Shown here piece by piece: positions 6,277 through 11,966 of a DNA stretch of 11,966 nt; the first letter of the stretch is position 1; every line of letters starts with the position of its first letter. Source of the stretch: a bacterium. GTDB lineage: Bacteria; CAIJMQ01; JAADFP01. The notes under the pieces are model-generated. The model worked only from the letters and a program-made list of their open reading frames with translations, made no database searches and was not told the origin of the DNA. The stretch covers positions 1 through 11,966 of the forward strand of contig JALUVB010000095.1 of NCBI GenBank assembly GCA_027021085.1. Reading direction: 5' to 3'. Made by a program: the position numbers and the translations under genes.

Positions 6277-7056
6277 GTGAAGTTATGGGTCCTGGATCTG
6301 GACGGAGTAGTATACAAGGGAAATGCACCTATAGTGGGTGTCTCTATCTTCATCTCAAGAGTCAGGGAAAGAGGTGACGAGGTAGTCTTTTTAACCAACA
6401 ATTCTGCCTATACCCGCACATACTATCGAGAAAAGCTCTGGAGAATGGATATTCCCGCCCAGGAGAAAGACATCTATACTTCAGCCGGGCTTCTTGCAGG
6501 CTACCTTAGCGAATTCCCCCGGATTCGCAGGGTGCTCACTATCGGGGAAGAAGGGCTGCATTTCTCTTTGCGAAAAAAAGGCTTTATGGTTACTACACAA
6601 AGTTCCTCAGTGGATGCAGTGGCAGCAGGGCTGGATAGACGGTTTAATTACCGGAAACTTTTTCTGGCACAAAAAGCCATTCTTTCCGGTGCCAAATTCA
6701 TAGGTACTAACCGGGATGCAACACTTCCCACTGAAAATGGACTGCTGCCTGGTTCGGGGGCAATATTAAAGGCAATAGAGGAATGCACAGGGAAAGAGGC
6801 AGAGGTAGTAGGCAAACCAAATCCTCTGGGCCTGGAACTTATTATGAAGGAAAGAAACGTGAGCAAGGAAGATGTAACAGTTATAGGAGACAGAATTGAG
6901 ACAGATATTTTACTGGGGAAAAAAGCAGGAGTTAAGACTATTTTAGTCCTTACCGGGGTAACCGGGAAAGAAGACCTGAAAAACATTTCCCCGGAGAATT
7001 TTCCTGACCAGGTAGCAGAAAAATTAACGAATCTTTTATGTGTGGAATGTGGTTAA
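6277..7056 (+). CDS. HAD-superfamily phosphatase, subfamily IIA (NagD / 4-nitrophenylphosphatase-like)
   Basis: The 259-residue protein has all HAD motifs. Motif I is LDLDGVVYKG (nucleophile D7, acid/base D9). Motif II is FLTNNSA (T40). The motif III lysine is in GKPNP (K180), and motif IV is GDRIETDI (D205, D210). The cap between motifs II and III (about residues 45-178) with GTNRDATLPTENGLLPGSGA is typical of C2-type caps of subfamily IIA, which includes NagD, phosphoglycolate and pyridoxal phosphate phosphatases. Family enzymes dephosphorylate small sugar or nucleotide phosphates; the substrate here cannot be told. The start is GTG 6277 because the next residues form the first strand with motif I at residue 7. 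AGG (6267-6269) is a weak ribosome binding site. The gene stands between pheS and the copper pump, 24 nt before the latter, so it may share a transcript with either. Confidence 0.9.
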   Translation: MKLWVLDLDGVVYKGNAPIVGVSIFISRVRERGDEVVFLTNNSAYTRTYYREKLWRMDIPAQEKDIYTSAGLLAGYLSEFPRIRRVLTIGEEGLHFSLRKKGFMVTTQSSSVDAVAAGLDRRFNYRKLFLAQKAILSGAKFIGTNRDATLPTENGLLPGSGAILKAIEECTGKEAEVVGKPNPLGLELIMKERNVSKEDVTVIGDRIETDILLGKKAGVKTILVLTGVTGKEDLKNISPENFPDQVAEKLTNLLCVECG

Positions 7057-7080
7057 ACCTTATAAAAGGAGGGGTGATTT

Positions 7081-9210
7081 ATGAAGGAACATGACCACCA
7101 TACGGGTGAAAAAATGCCCGAGATGGAGCACGATATGGACATGCACGCAGGACACCAGATGCATGAGGGGATGGAACATGGGAAAGAGATGAAACACGAG
7201 AAAGGGATGGAACATCACACTATGCCCAATGGAGTTCACATGGCCCACGGAGACCACCATGCTCACATGGTAGCAGACTACAGGAAACGGTTCTGGATAT
7301 GCCTGGCTATCACCATACCCATTCTCCTTCTCTCTCCCATGATTCAGGGATTACTGGGAATAAGGGAAACCCTCAAGTTTACGGGTGACTTATACCTCTT
7401 GTTCCTGCTTTCCTCCCTGGTTTTCTTCTATGGAGGCTATCCGTTCCTTAAGGGTATTTTTGTAGAAATAAAAACAAAAAAAATAGGCATGATGACCCTT
7501 ATCGCAGTAGCCATCACCACTGCCTATGTATACAGCAGTGCAGTGGTATTTGGGCTGAAGGGTTCCATATTTTTCTGGGAGCTGGCAACTCTGGTGGACA
7601 TCATGCTTTTGGGGCACTGGATAGAGATGAAATCAATTATGGGAGCCTCAAAGGCCCTGGAAGCATTGGCAAAGCTTATGCCTTCAGATGCCCACAAACT
7701 TATGCCTGATGGAAGTGTACAAGATGTACCCTTAAATGAACTAACCGTGGGAGACAAGGTTCTGGTAAAACCCGGGGAGAAAATCCCTGCTGACGGGATA
7801 GTAGTAGAAGGAGAGACCTCTGTTAATGAAGCCATGCTCACCGGTGAATCTAACCCGGTACCCAAGAAGAAAGGTGACCAGGTTACCGGAGGAGCCGTTA
7901 ACGGGGAAGGTTCGATTACCATGGAGGTTAAGAAAACAGGGGAAGATTCTTTTATCTCACAGGTAATAAAACTGGTCAAAGAAGCCCAGGAAAGCAAATC
8001 AAGAACCCAGGACTTAGCAAACCGGGCTGCCTTCTGGCTTACTGTCATAGCCCTGGTAGGAGGGGTTGTAACACTTTTTGTCTGGTTGGCTGTGATGAGC
8101 AAAGATCTCGCCTTTGCCCTGGAGAGAACAGTAACCGTAATGGTTATTACCTGTCCCCATGCCCTTGGACTCGCCGTGCCCCTGGTAGTGGCTGTTTCCA
8201 CAGCCCTTTCCGCCAGAAACGGCCTGCTCATCAGAAACCGTATAGCCTTTGAAAAGGCAAGAAATATCCAGGCAATAATTTTTGATAAGACGGGAACTTT
8301 AACCGAGGGTAAATTCGGTGTCACTGACACCATCATTTTTTCAGACGATATAGGTGAAAAAGACCTTTTAAAATATGCTGCATCAGTAGAAGCCCATTCC
8401 GAGCACCCCATTGCCAAAGGAATTGTTTCCTCCTCCCAGGAAACCTTCCCGGTTAAAGAATTCAAAGCCATTCCGGGCAAGGGAGCAGAAGGAGAAGTAA
8501 ACGGGAAAGAGGTGAAAGTGGTAAGCCCGGGATACCTGAAAGAAAAGAAAATTTCACTTACCGAAGAACGCATCGAAAAAATTGCTTCCCAGGGCAAGAC
8601 CATAGTATTTGTCATAATAGACGGTAAATTGAAAGGCGCCATTGCCCTGGCAGATATTATAAGGCCAGAATCCAAGAAGGCAATTTCATTACTTAAAAAA
8701 ATGGGCATCCAGTGCATGATGCTTACCGGAGACAATAAGCAGGTGGCCAAGTGGGTATCGGATGAAATAGGCCTTGATGAGTATTTTGCGGAGGTTTTGC
8801 CGCAGGAAAAATCAGAAAAGGTAAAAGAGGTACAAGCAAGAGGCTTGACCGTAGCCATGACGGGTGATGGGGTAAACGATGCTCCTGCCCTTGTCCAGGC
8901 AGATGTAGGTATTGCTATCGGAGCAGGCACCGATGTGGCAGTGGAAAGTGCAGATATTATCCTGGTAAGAAGCAATCCCCTGGATGCCGTAGCCATTATA
9001 GGGCTTGCACGGGCTACATATAAAAAGATGATACAAAACCTTGCCTGGGCAACAGGCTATAACGCCTTTGCCATTCCTCTGGCGGCAGGTGTACTCTATA
9101 AAGCAGGCATACTCCTTACCCCTGCCATGGGAGCAGCATTGATGGCCTTAAGTACAGTGGTTGTAGCCATCAATGCCAGGTTCCTCAAGGTAGTTAAACA
9201 GGAAGTATAA
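7081..9210 (+). CDS. copB: CopB-type P1B-ATPase (CPH motif), copper export pump
   Basis: This is a 709-residue heavy-metal P-type ATPase, probably exporting copper across the inner membrane. In place of an HMA domain, residues 1-63 form a His/Met-rich metal-binding tail with 16 His and 12 Met. Membrane helices are near 71-89, 103-124, 136-156, 161-180, 317-338, 350-372, 656-677 and 681-702. Transport motif CPH (358-360) replaces the CPC of CopA and marks the P1B-3 group. TM7-8 carry YNAFAIPLAAG and STVVVAINA, typical of CopB. Catalytic motifs are TGES (254-257), DKTGT (phosphorylated D402), SEHP (H442) and TGDGVNDAP (594-602). A strong AAAGGAGG (7065-7072) lies 8 nt before ATG. No CsoR, CopY, CueR-like regulator or copper chaperone is adjacent. 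Silver, or Cu(II) rather than Cu(I), are possible substrates. Confidence 0.93.
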   Translation: MKEHDHHTGEKMPEMEHDMDMHAGHQMHEGMEHGKEMKHEKGMEHHTMPNGVHMAHGDHHAHMVADYRKRFWICLAITIPILLLSPMIQGLLGIRETLKFTGDLYLLFLLSSLVFFYGGYPFLKGIFVEIKTKKIGMMTLIAVAITTAYVYSSAVVFGLKGSIFFWELATLVDIMLLGHWIEMKSIMGASKALEALAKLMPSDAHKLMPDGSVQDVPLNELTVGDKVLVKPGEKIPADGIVVEGETSVNEAMLTGESNPVPKKKGDQVTGGAVNGEGSITMEVKKTGEDSFISQVIKLVKEAQESKSRTQDLANRAAFWLTVIALVGGVVTLFVWLAVMSKDLAFALERTVTVMVITCPHALGLAVPLVVAVSTALSARNGLLIRNRIAFEKARNIQAIIFDKTGTLTEGKFGVTDTIIFSDDIGEKDLLKYAASVEAHSEHPIAKGIVSSSQETFPVKEFKAIPGKGAEGEVNGKEVKVVSPGYLKEKKISLTEERIEKIASQGKTIVFVIIDGKLKGAIALADIIRPESKKAISLLKKMGIQCMMLTGDNKQVAKWVSDEIGLDEYFAEVLPQEKSEKVKEVQARGLTVAMTGDGVNDAPALVQADVGIAIGAGTDVAVESADIILVRSNPLDAVAIIGLARATYKKMIQNLAWATGYNAFAIPLAAGVLYKAGILLTPAMGAALMALSTVVVAINARFLKVVKQEV

Positions 9211-9216
9211 CATGGA

Positions 9217-9244
9217 GACCGTAGACCTTAGACTATAGACATTA
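9217..9244 (-). repeat. Heptamer repeat tract, reverse orientation (4 units)
   Basis: Six bases after the copB stop, four 7-mers (GACCGTA, GACCTTA, GACTATA, GACATTA) follow without a gap. Their reverse complement is the TAGTCTA / AAGTCTA family seen in + orientation further on, so this tract is an inverted member of the same repeat class. Confidence 0.6.
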
Positions 9245-9276
9245 ACACCATGTGCAACTTTTAAAGTTAACTGTCC

Positions 9277-9299
9277 CTCCCCCGATTTTATCGGGGGAG
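9277..9299 (+). terminator. Strong hairpin downstream of copB, terminator-like but without T-run
   Basis: CTCCCCCGAT (9277-9286) pairs perfectly with ATCGGGGGAG (9290-9299) around the loop TTT, giving a 10-bp GC-rich stem 66 nt after the copB stop. The following bases (AACGGGCAGG) contain no T-run, so a classic rho-independent terminator is not shown. It may act as a 3' mRNA stabiliser or be a dispersed hairpin repeat; CCCGAC-GCAT-GTCGGG at 9726-9741 has a similar CCCCGA / TCGGGG core. Confidence 0.4.
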
Positions 9300-9340
9300 A
9301 ACGGGCAGGTCAGGACAACTCACTCTTTACTGTCTTCTCC

Positions 9341-9444
9341 TGGATGCCTGCTTTTGCAGGCATGATAGGTGAGGAGGATGTTTTGTATTGTGGTTTCACC
9401 CTGCGTTTATCCGGCTCCGTCATTCCTGCGCAAGCAGGTATCCA
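9341..9444. repeat. REPIN-like element: two REP palindromes in inverted orientation
   Basis: The 104-bp segment begins TGGATGCCTGC and ends GCAGGTATCCA, inverted copies of each other apart from one base. Each end is itself a hairpin: ATGCCTGC/GCAGGCAT (9344-9351 / 9356-9363, loop TTTT) and CCTGC/GCAGG (9425-9429 / 9434-9438, loop GCAA). The right half in its native direction reads GTCATTCCTGCGCAAGCAGG, the well-known bacterial dispersed repeat often mistranslated as VIPAQAGI. Paired REPs of this kind (REPINs/BIMEs) are mobilised in other genomes by RAYT (TnpA-REP) transposases; none is in this window. An open frame at 9344-9679 is a repeat translation, not a gene. Confidence 0.7.
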
Positions 9445-9453
9445 TTTCCCCCG

Positions 9454-9565
9454 CTACTATCTACTCACTACCCACTACTTTCTCACCATTCACCGTTCAC
9501 TGCTTACTATTGTCTTGTTCTTTCTCTTCCCAGTCTACAGTCTAAAGTCTATGGTCTATAGTCTT
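9454..9565 (+). repeat. Heptamer repeat tract 1 (16 phased 7-mers)
   Basis: From 9454 to 9565 the sequence divides into sixteen 7-mers without an indel. It runs from CTACTNN units (9454-9481) through CTCACCA, TTCACCG, TTCACTG and CTTACTA (9482-9509), three degenerate T/C-rich units (9510-9530), then CAGTCTA, CAGTCTA, AAGTCTA, TGGTCTA and TAGTCTT (9531-9565). It resembles the short tandemly repeated repetitive (STRR) heptamers described in cyanobacteria, although the unit sequences differ. Confidence 0.7.
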
Positions 9566-9575
9566 TCCTGTCCCC

Positions 9576-9722
9576 TTCACTACTCACTACTAACTACTCG
9601 CTACCCGCTACTTTCTCACCATTCACTGTTCACTGCTTACTATTATCTTGTCTGTTTCTCTTCCCAGTCTACAGTCTAAAGTCCAAGAGTTGTGAGTTAT
9701 GAGTTTCCAGTTACCAGTTCCC
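9576..9722 (+). repeat. Heptamer repeat tract 2 (21 phased 7-mers)
   Basis: The tract 9576-9722 keeps a 7-nt phase over 147 nt while its units change. First come TTCACTA, CTCACTA, CTAACTA, CTCGCTA and CCCGCTA. An ACTGTTC-type group follows (9618-9645), then a degenerate T/C-rich part, then GTCTACA and GTCTAAA, and last five AGTTNNN units (9688-9722). The part 9608-9684 is a near copy of 9475-9551 in tract 1. Nothing in it codes for protein. Confidence 0.7.
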
Positions 9723-9725
9723 TGT

Positions 9726-9741
9726 CCCGACGCATGTCGGG
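9726..9741. repeat. Small GC-rich hairpin in repeat spacer
   Basis: CCCGAC (9726-9731) pairs with GTCGGG (9736-9741) around GCAT. It is flanked by CACCTGTTCCCCCGCCTG. No T-run follows. It lies at the end of heptamer tract 2 and looks like another dispersed hairpin. Confidence 0.5.
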
Positions 9742-9784
9742 GCACCTGTTCCCCCGCCTGTGTTCTGTATCCTCTCTCCTCATC

Positions 9785-9812
9785 TAAAGTCTCAAGTCTA
9801 TAGTCTAAAGTC
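9785..9812 (+). repeat. Heptamer repeat tract 3 (4 units)
   Basis: Four adjoining 7-mers, TAAAGTC, TCAAGTC, TATAGTC and TAAAGTC, belong to the AGTCTA family in + orientation. The tract ends 5 nt before the solo REP palindrome at 9818. Confidence 0.6.
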
Positions 9813-9817
9813 TTGCG

Positions 9818-9846
9818 TGGATGCCTGCTTTCGCAGGCATGACAGG
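9818..9846 (+). repeat. Solo REP palindrome
   Basis: TGGATGCCTGC-TTTC-GCAGGCATGACAGG is the same element as the left half of the pair at 9341, differing mainly in the loop (TTTC against TTTT). The stem ATGCCTGC/GCAGGCAT (9821-9828 / 9833-9840) is perfect. The open frame 9821-10042 beginning in it (MPAFAGMTG) is a repeat translation and is not a gene. Confidence 0.65.
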
Positions 9847-9917
9847 TAGGGCTGGTTGTTTGTTATTCCTGCAAAATCTATCCCCTTTACCGAGAAACCA
9901 GGATACCAGGGAAAAAA

Positions 9918-9987
9918 TTCACTGTTCACTGCTTACTGTTCACTATTTTCCCAGTCTACAGTCTAAAGTCTATGGTCTAAGGTCTAA
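9918..9987 (+). repeat. Heptamer repeat tract 4 (10 phased 7-mers)
   Basis: Ten consecutive 7-mers: TTCACTG twice, CTTACTG, TTCACTA, TTTTCCC, then AGTCTAC, AGTCTAA, AGTCTAT and GGTCTAA twice. The order TTCACTG group, T/C spacer, AGTCTA group is the same as in tracts 1 and 2. From 9988 to about 10060 I see only short unstructured sequence before the PEPCK promoter. Confidence 0.7.
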
Positions 9988-10066
9988 AATGTGCTACTCA
10001 CTACTTTCAAAGTCACCAGCCCTGACTAATTATTCCCGGTAGAAAGGCTGCATTGAACAATTTATT

Positions 10067-10094
10067 TTGATTTATACCCATATATTGGTATAAT
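10067..10094 (+). promoter_or_regulatory. Sigma70-type promoter for the PEPCK gene
   Basis: TTGATT (10067-10072) and a perfect TATAAT (10089-10094) are separated by 16 nt, and TG at 10086-10087 gives an extended -10. Transcription would start near 10100-10102, leaving a leader of about 36 nt that holds the ribosome binding site AAAGGAAGG (10121-10129). It lies at the right border of the repeat spacer. Confidence 0.7.
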
Positions 10095-10136
10095 AGAGGC
10101 CTCAGTTAAAATAAAAACAGAAAGGAAGGTAAGTGT

Positions 10137-11966
10137 ATGAGAGAAGTAGAAATCCTTAAGGAAAGGTTAAAGCCCGGCCATTTTGAGCGATTGAGTTCTC
10201 TGGGAAACAAAGACATACTCGAGTTTGTAGCTAAATATACCGCGTTATGTAACCCTGCCTCGGTATTTGTAAGAACAGATTCCGCAGAAGATACCGAATA
10301 CATAAGAAGCAAAGCTATTGAGTTAAAAGAAGAACATAAACTCAAAGTGCAGGGACATACGGCCCATTTTGACGGGTATTATGACCAGGCAAGAGACAAG
10401 AAAAACACCAAGTTTCTGGTTACTCCTGATATGACTCTCGGTCCACGTCTTAATTCGATAGAAAGAAACGAAGGGTTGGAAGAAATACATCTTCTTTTGA
10501 AAGACATAATGAAAGGCAGGGAGATGTTCGTTCTGTTTTTATGCCTGGGACCGGTAAACTCCGAGTTTTCCATATATGCAATGCAACTAACGGATTCTGC
10601 CTACGTAGCCCATTCTGAAGATATTCTTTACCGGCCTGCCTTCAGTGTCTTTGAAAAGAAGGGAGAGGATATAGAGTTTTTCCAATACGTCCACTCTGCG
10701 GGAGAAGTAGAGGAAGAGAGCAGGACAAGTAAAAACGTGGACAAAAGAAGGATATACGTGGATTTCCAGGAAAATACTGTTTACAGTGTAAACACTCAGT
10801 ATGCAGGAAATACAGTAGGATTCAAAAAGCTTGCTCTCCGGCTGGCAATCAGAAAAGCTCTCAAAGAAAAATGGTTGGCGGAGCATATGTTCGTCATGGG
10901 GGTAAATGGGCCTAATCAGAGAAAATCCTACTTCTTAGGGGCATTTCCCAGCATGTGCGGAAAAACCTCCACCTGCATGGTAAAAGGAGAAAATATTGTT
11001 GGGGATGACCTTGCTTACCTGAGGAAAAGGGAAGGAAGCATTTTTGCGGTAAACGTGGAGAGAGGAATATTCGGTATCATTAAAGACGTTAACGCAAAAG
11101 ACGATCCCCTGATATGGGAAGCGCTAACCACTCCCGGCGAAGTAATATTCTCCAATATACTGGTAAAGGACGGCATACCTTACTGGCAGGGAGACGGAAG
11201 AGAGATGCCCTCTGAAGGAATGAATTTCTCGGGGCACTGGTATAAGGGCAAAAAAGATGCGGAGGGAAAGGAGATCCCTCCTTCTCATCCCAATGCCCGC
11301 TATACTATAAGGCTTAGTTCCCTCAAGAACTGTGACCCTGCCCTGGAAGAACCGCAGGGTGTAAAAGTAAACGGCATAATCTACGGAGGAAGAGATTCCG
11401 ACACCTGGCCGCCTGTTTTTGAAAGTTTTGACTGGAAACACGGAATTGTCACCATAGGAGCCTCCCTGGAATCAGAGACTACTGCTGCTACTTTGGGGGA
11501 GGAAGGAGTAAGGAAATTCAACATTATGGCTATTCTTGATTTCCTCTCGGTTCCCCTGGGCAAGTATCTCTCCAACTACCTGGAATTCGGCGATTCGCTC
11601 AGCTCACAGCCAACAATCTTCGGAGTAAATTACTTTCTCAAAGGTGCCAACGGGGAATTTCTAACTGATAAACAGGCTAAAAGAGTTTGGCTGAAGTGGA
11701 TGGAATTAAGGACATATAGGGATATAGGAGCAGTAAAAACTCCTATCGGGTTTTTACCCCTGTATGAAGATTTGAAGAATTTATTCCGGACAGTTCTCTC
11801 CCAGGAGTACACGGAGAATGAATACACAGAACAGTTCAGCCTGCGTGTACCCCAAAATTTATCAAAGATAGAAAGAATTACCAGTATTTATAAAAACACC
11901 GAAAATATCCCCGGTACTGTCCTGGAAATCCTGCTCCAGCAGAAGAGAAGGCTACAGGAAGCGCAG
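10137..11966 (+). CDS. pckG: Phosphoenolpyruvate carboxykinase (GTP), 3' end outside window
   Basis: The enzyme interconverts oxaloacetate and phosphoenolpyruvate using a purine nucleotide and a divalent metal, and serves gluconeogenesis or, in fermenters, CO2 fixation. The frame is open for 610 codons to the window edge. GTP-type enzymes have about 590-640 residues, so little is missing. Recognised segments: GNTVGFKKLALRLA before WLAEHMFVMGV; P-loop FPSMCGKTST (270-279) with the family's reactive cysteine C274 and G275-K276-T277; VGDD (288-291, kinase-2 acidic residues); NVERGIFG in place of NPENGFFG; HPNARYT (N386, R388); GGRDSD (417-422); FDWKHGIVTIGASLESETTAA. The GTP rather than ATP family is shown by the PSxCGKT loop. 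ATG 10137 lies 7 nt after AAAGGAAGG. It has its own promoter and is isolated from the other genes by the repeat spacer. Confidence 0.93.
   Translation, partial: MREVEILKERLKPGHFERLSSLGNKDILEFVAKYTALCNPASVFVRTDSAEDTEYIRSKAIELKEEHKLKVQGHTAHFDGYYDQARDKKNTKFLVTPDMTLGPRLNSIERNEGLEEIHLLLKDIMKGREMFVLFLCLGPVNSEFSIYAMQLTDSAYVAHSEDILYRPAFSVFEKKGEDIEFFQYVHSAGEVEEESRTSKNVDKRRIYVDFQENTVYSVNTQYAGNTVGFKKLALRLAIRKALKEKWLAEHMFVMGVNGPNQRKSYFLGAFPSMCGKTSTCMVKGENIVGDDLAYLRKREGSIFAVNVERGIFGIIKDVNAKDDPLIWEALTTPGEVIFSNILVKDGIPYWQGDGREMPSEGMNFSGHWYKGKKDAEGKEIPPSHPNARYTIRLSSLKNCDPALEEPQGVKVNGIIYGGRDSDTWPPVFESFDWKHGIVTIGASLESETTAATLGEEGVRKFNIMAILDFLSVPLGKYLSNYLEFGDSLSSQPTIFGVNYFLKGANGEFLTDKQAKRVWLKWMELRTYRDIGAVKTPIGFLPLYEDLKNLFRTVLSQEYTENEYTEQFSLRVPQNLSKIERITSIYKNTENIPGTVLEILLQQKRRLQEAQ

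Noticed and set aside
6230-6280. 16-codon frame between pheS and the HAD phosphatase, its TGA overlapping the GTG start
   Set aside because: It is too short to judge and has only a weak AAGAGAG upstream; the overlap alone does not support a gene.
7524-8996. Long antisense frame of 490 codons within copB
   Set aside because: The + strand shows all P-type ATPase motifs; the reverse frame is Ser/Thr/Pro-rich shadow sequence with no recognisable domain.
9344-9679. Open frame of 111 codons (MPAFAGM...)
   Set aside because: It is the translation of a REP palindrome, the inverted REP and heptamer repeats; there is no ribosome binding site and no protein-like composition.
9576-9987. CRISPR array
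   Set aside because: The repeats are 7-bp units and hairpins without 25-35 bp repeats, unique spacers of constant length or cas genes.
9821-10042. Open frame of 73 codons (MPAFAGMTG...)
   Set aside because: It starts inside the solo REP palindrome and continues through heptamer repeats.

Overview
The window comes from a bacterial chromosome with mid-range GC, and every supported gene is on the + strand. The gene set (RuvB, bacterial IF-3, L35, L20, S15) is bacterial. Most starts have AAGGAGG-type ribosome binding sites, and several neighbouring genes overlap. The long repeat-filled spacer, the gene order and the divergent MetRS suggest an uncultivated or candidate-phylum bacterium. The sequence does not fix the phylum.

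Layout. 1-3488: the C-terminal part of ruvB, a 65-residue protein of unknown function, then metG, a single-domain response regulator and pyrF. The last three overlap each other (4 nt, then 11 nt) and probably form one transcript. 3489-5022: after a leader with an extended -10 promoter candidate come rpsO, infC, rpmI and rplT. The rpsO stop and infC start share a base. 5023-6216: a 192-nt spacer with a long-range stem and a 40-codon upstream ORF leads into pheS. pheT does not follow. 6277-9210: a NagD-like HAD phosphatase, then a CopB-type (CPH motif) copper-transporting P-type ATPase with a His/Met-rich N-terminus.

9211-10136 is a 926-nt gene-free spacer filled with repeats. It has a REPIN-like inverted pair of palindromes plus a solo copy, other strong hairpins, and long tracts of degenerate 7-bp repeats that keep a 7-nt phase even where the unit sequence changes. 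10137-11966 is a GTP-type phosphoenolpyruvate carboxykinase gene, behind a good sigma70-type promoter. It runs off the right edge.

Functionally, the left two thirds serve information processing (Holliday junction migration, two aminoacyl-tRNA synthetases, initiation factor and ribosomal proteins) with pyrimidine synthesis attached. The right third holds accessory or metabolic functions (phosphatase, copper handling, gluconeogenic or anaplerotic PEPCK). I did not find a clearly new defence or mobile system. The best leads are the repeat spacer, the pheS leader with its upstream ORF, the rpsO leader, pheS without pheT, and the altered class I signature motifs in MetRS.
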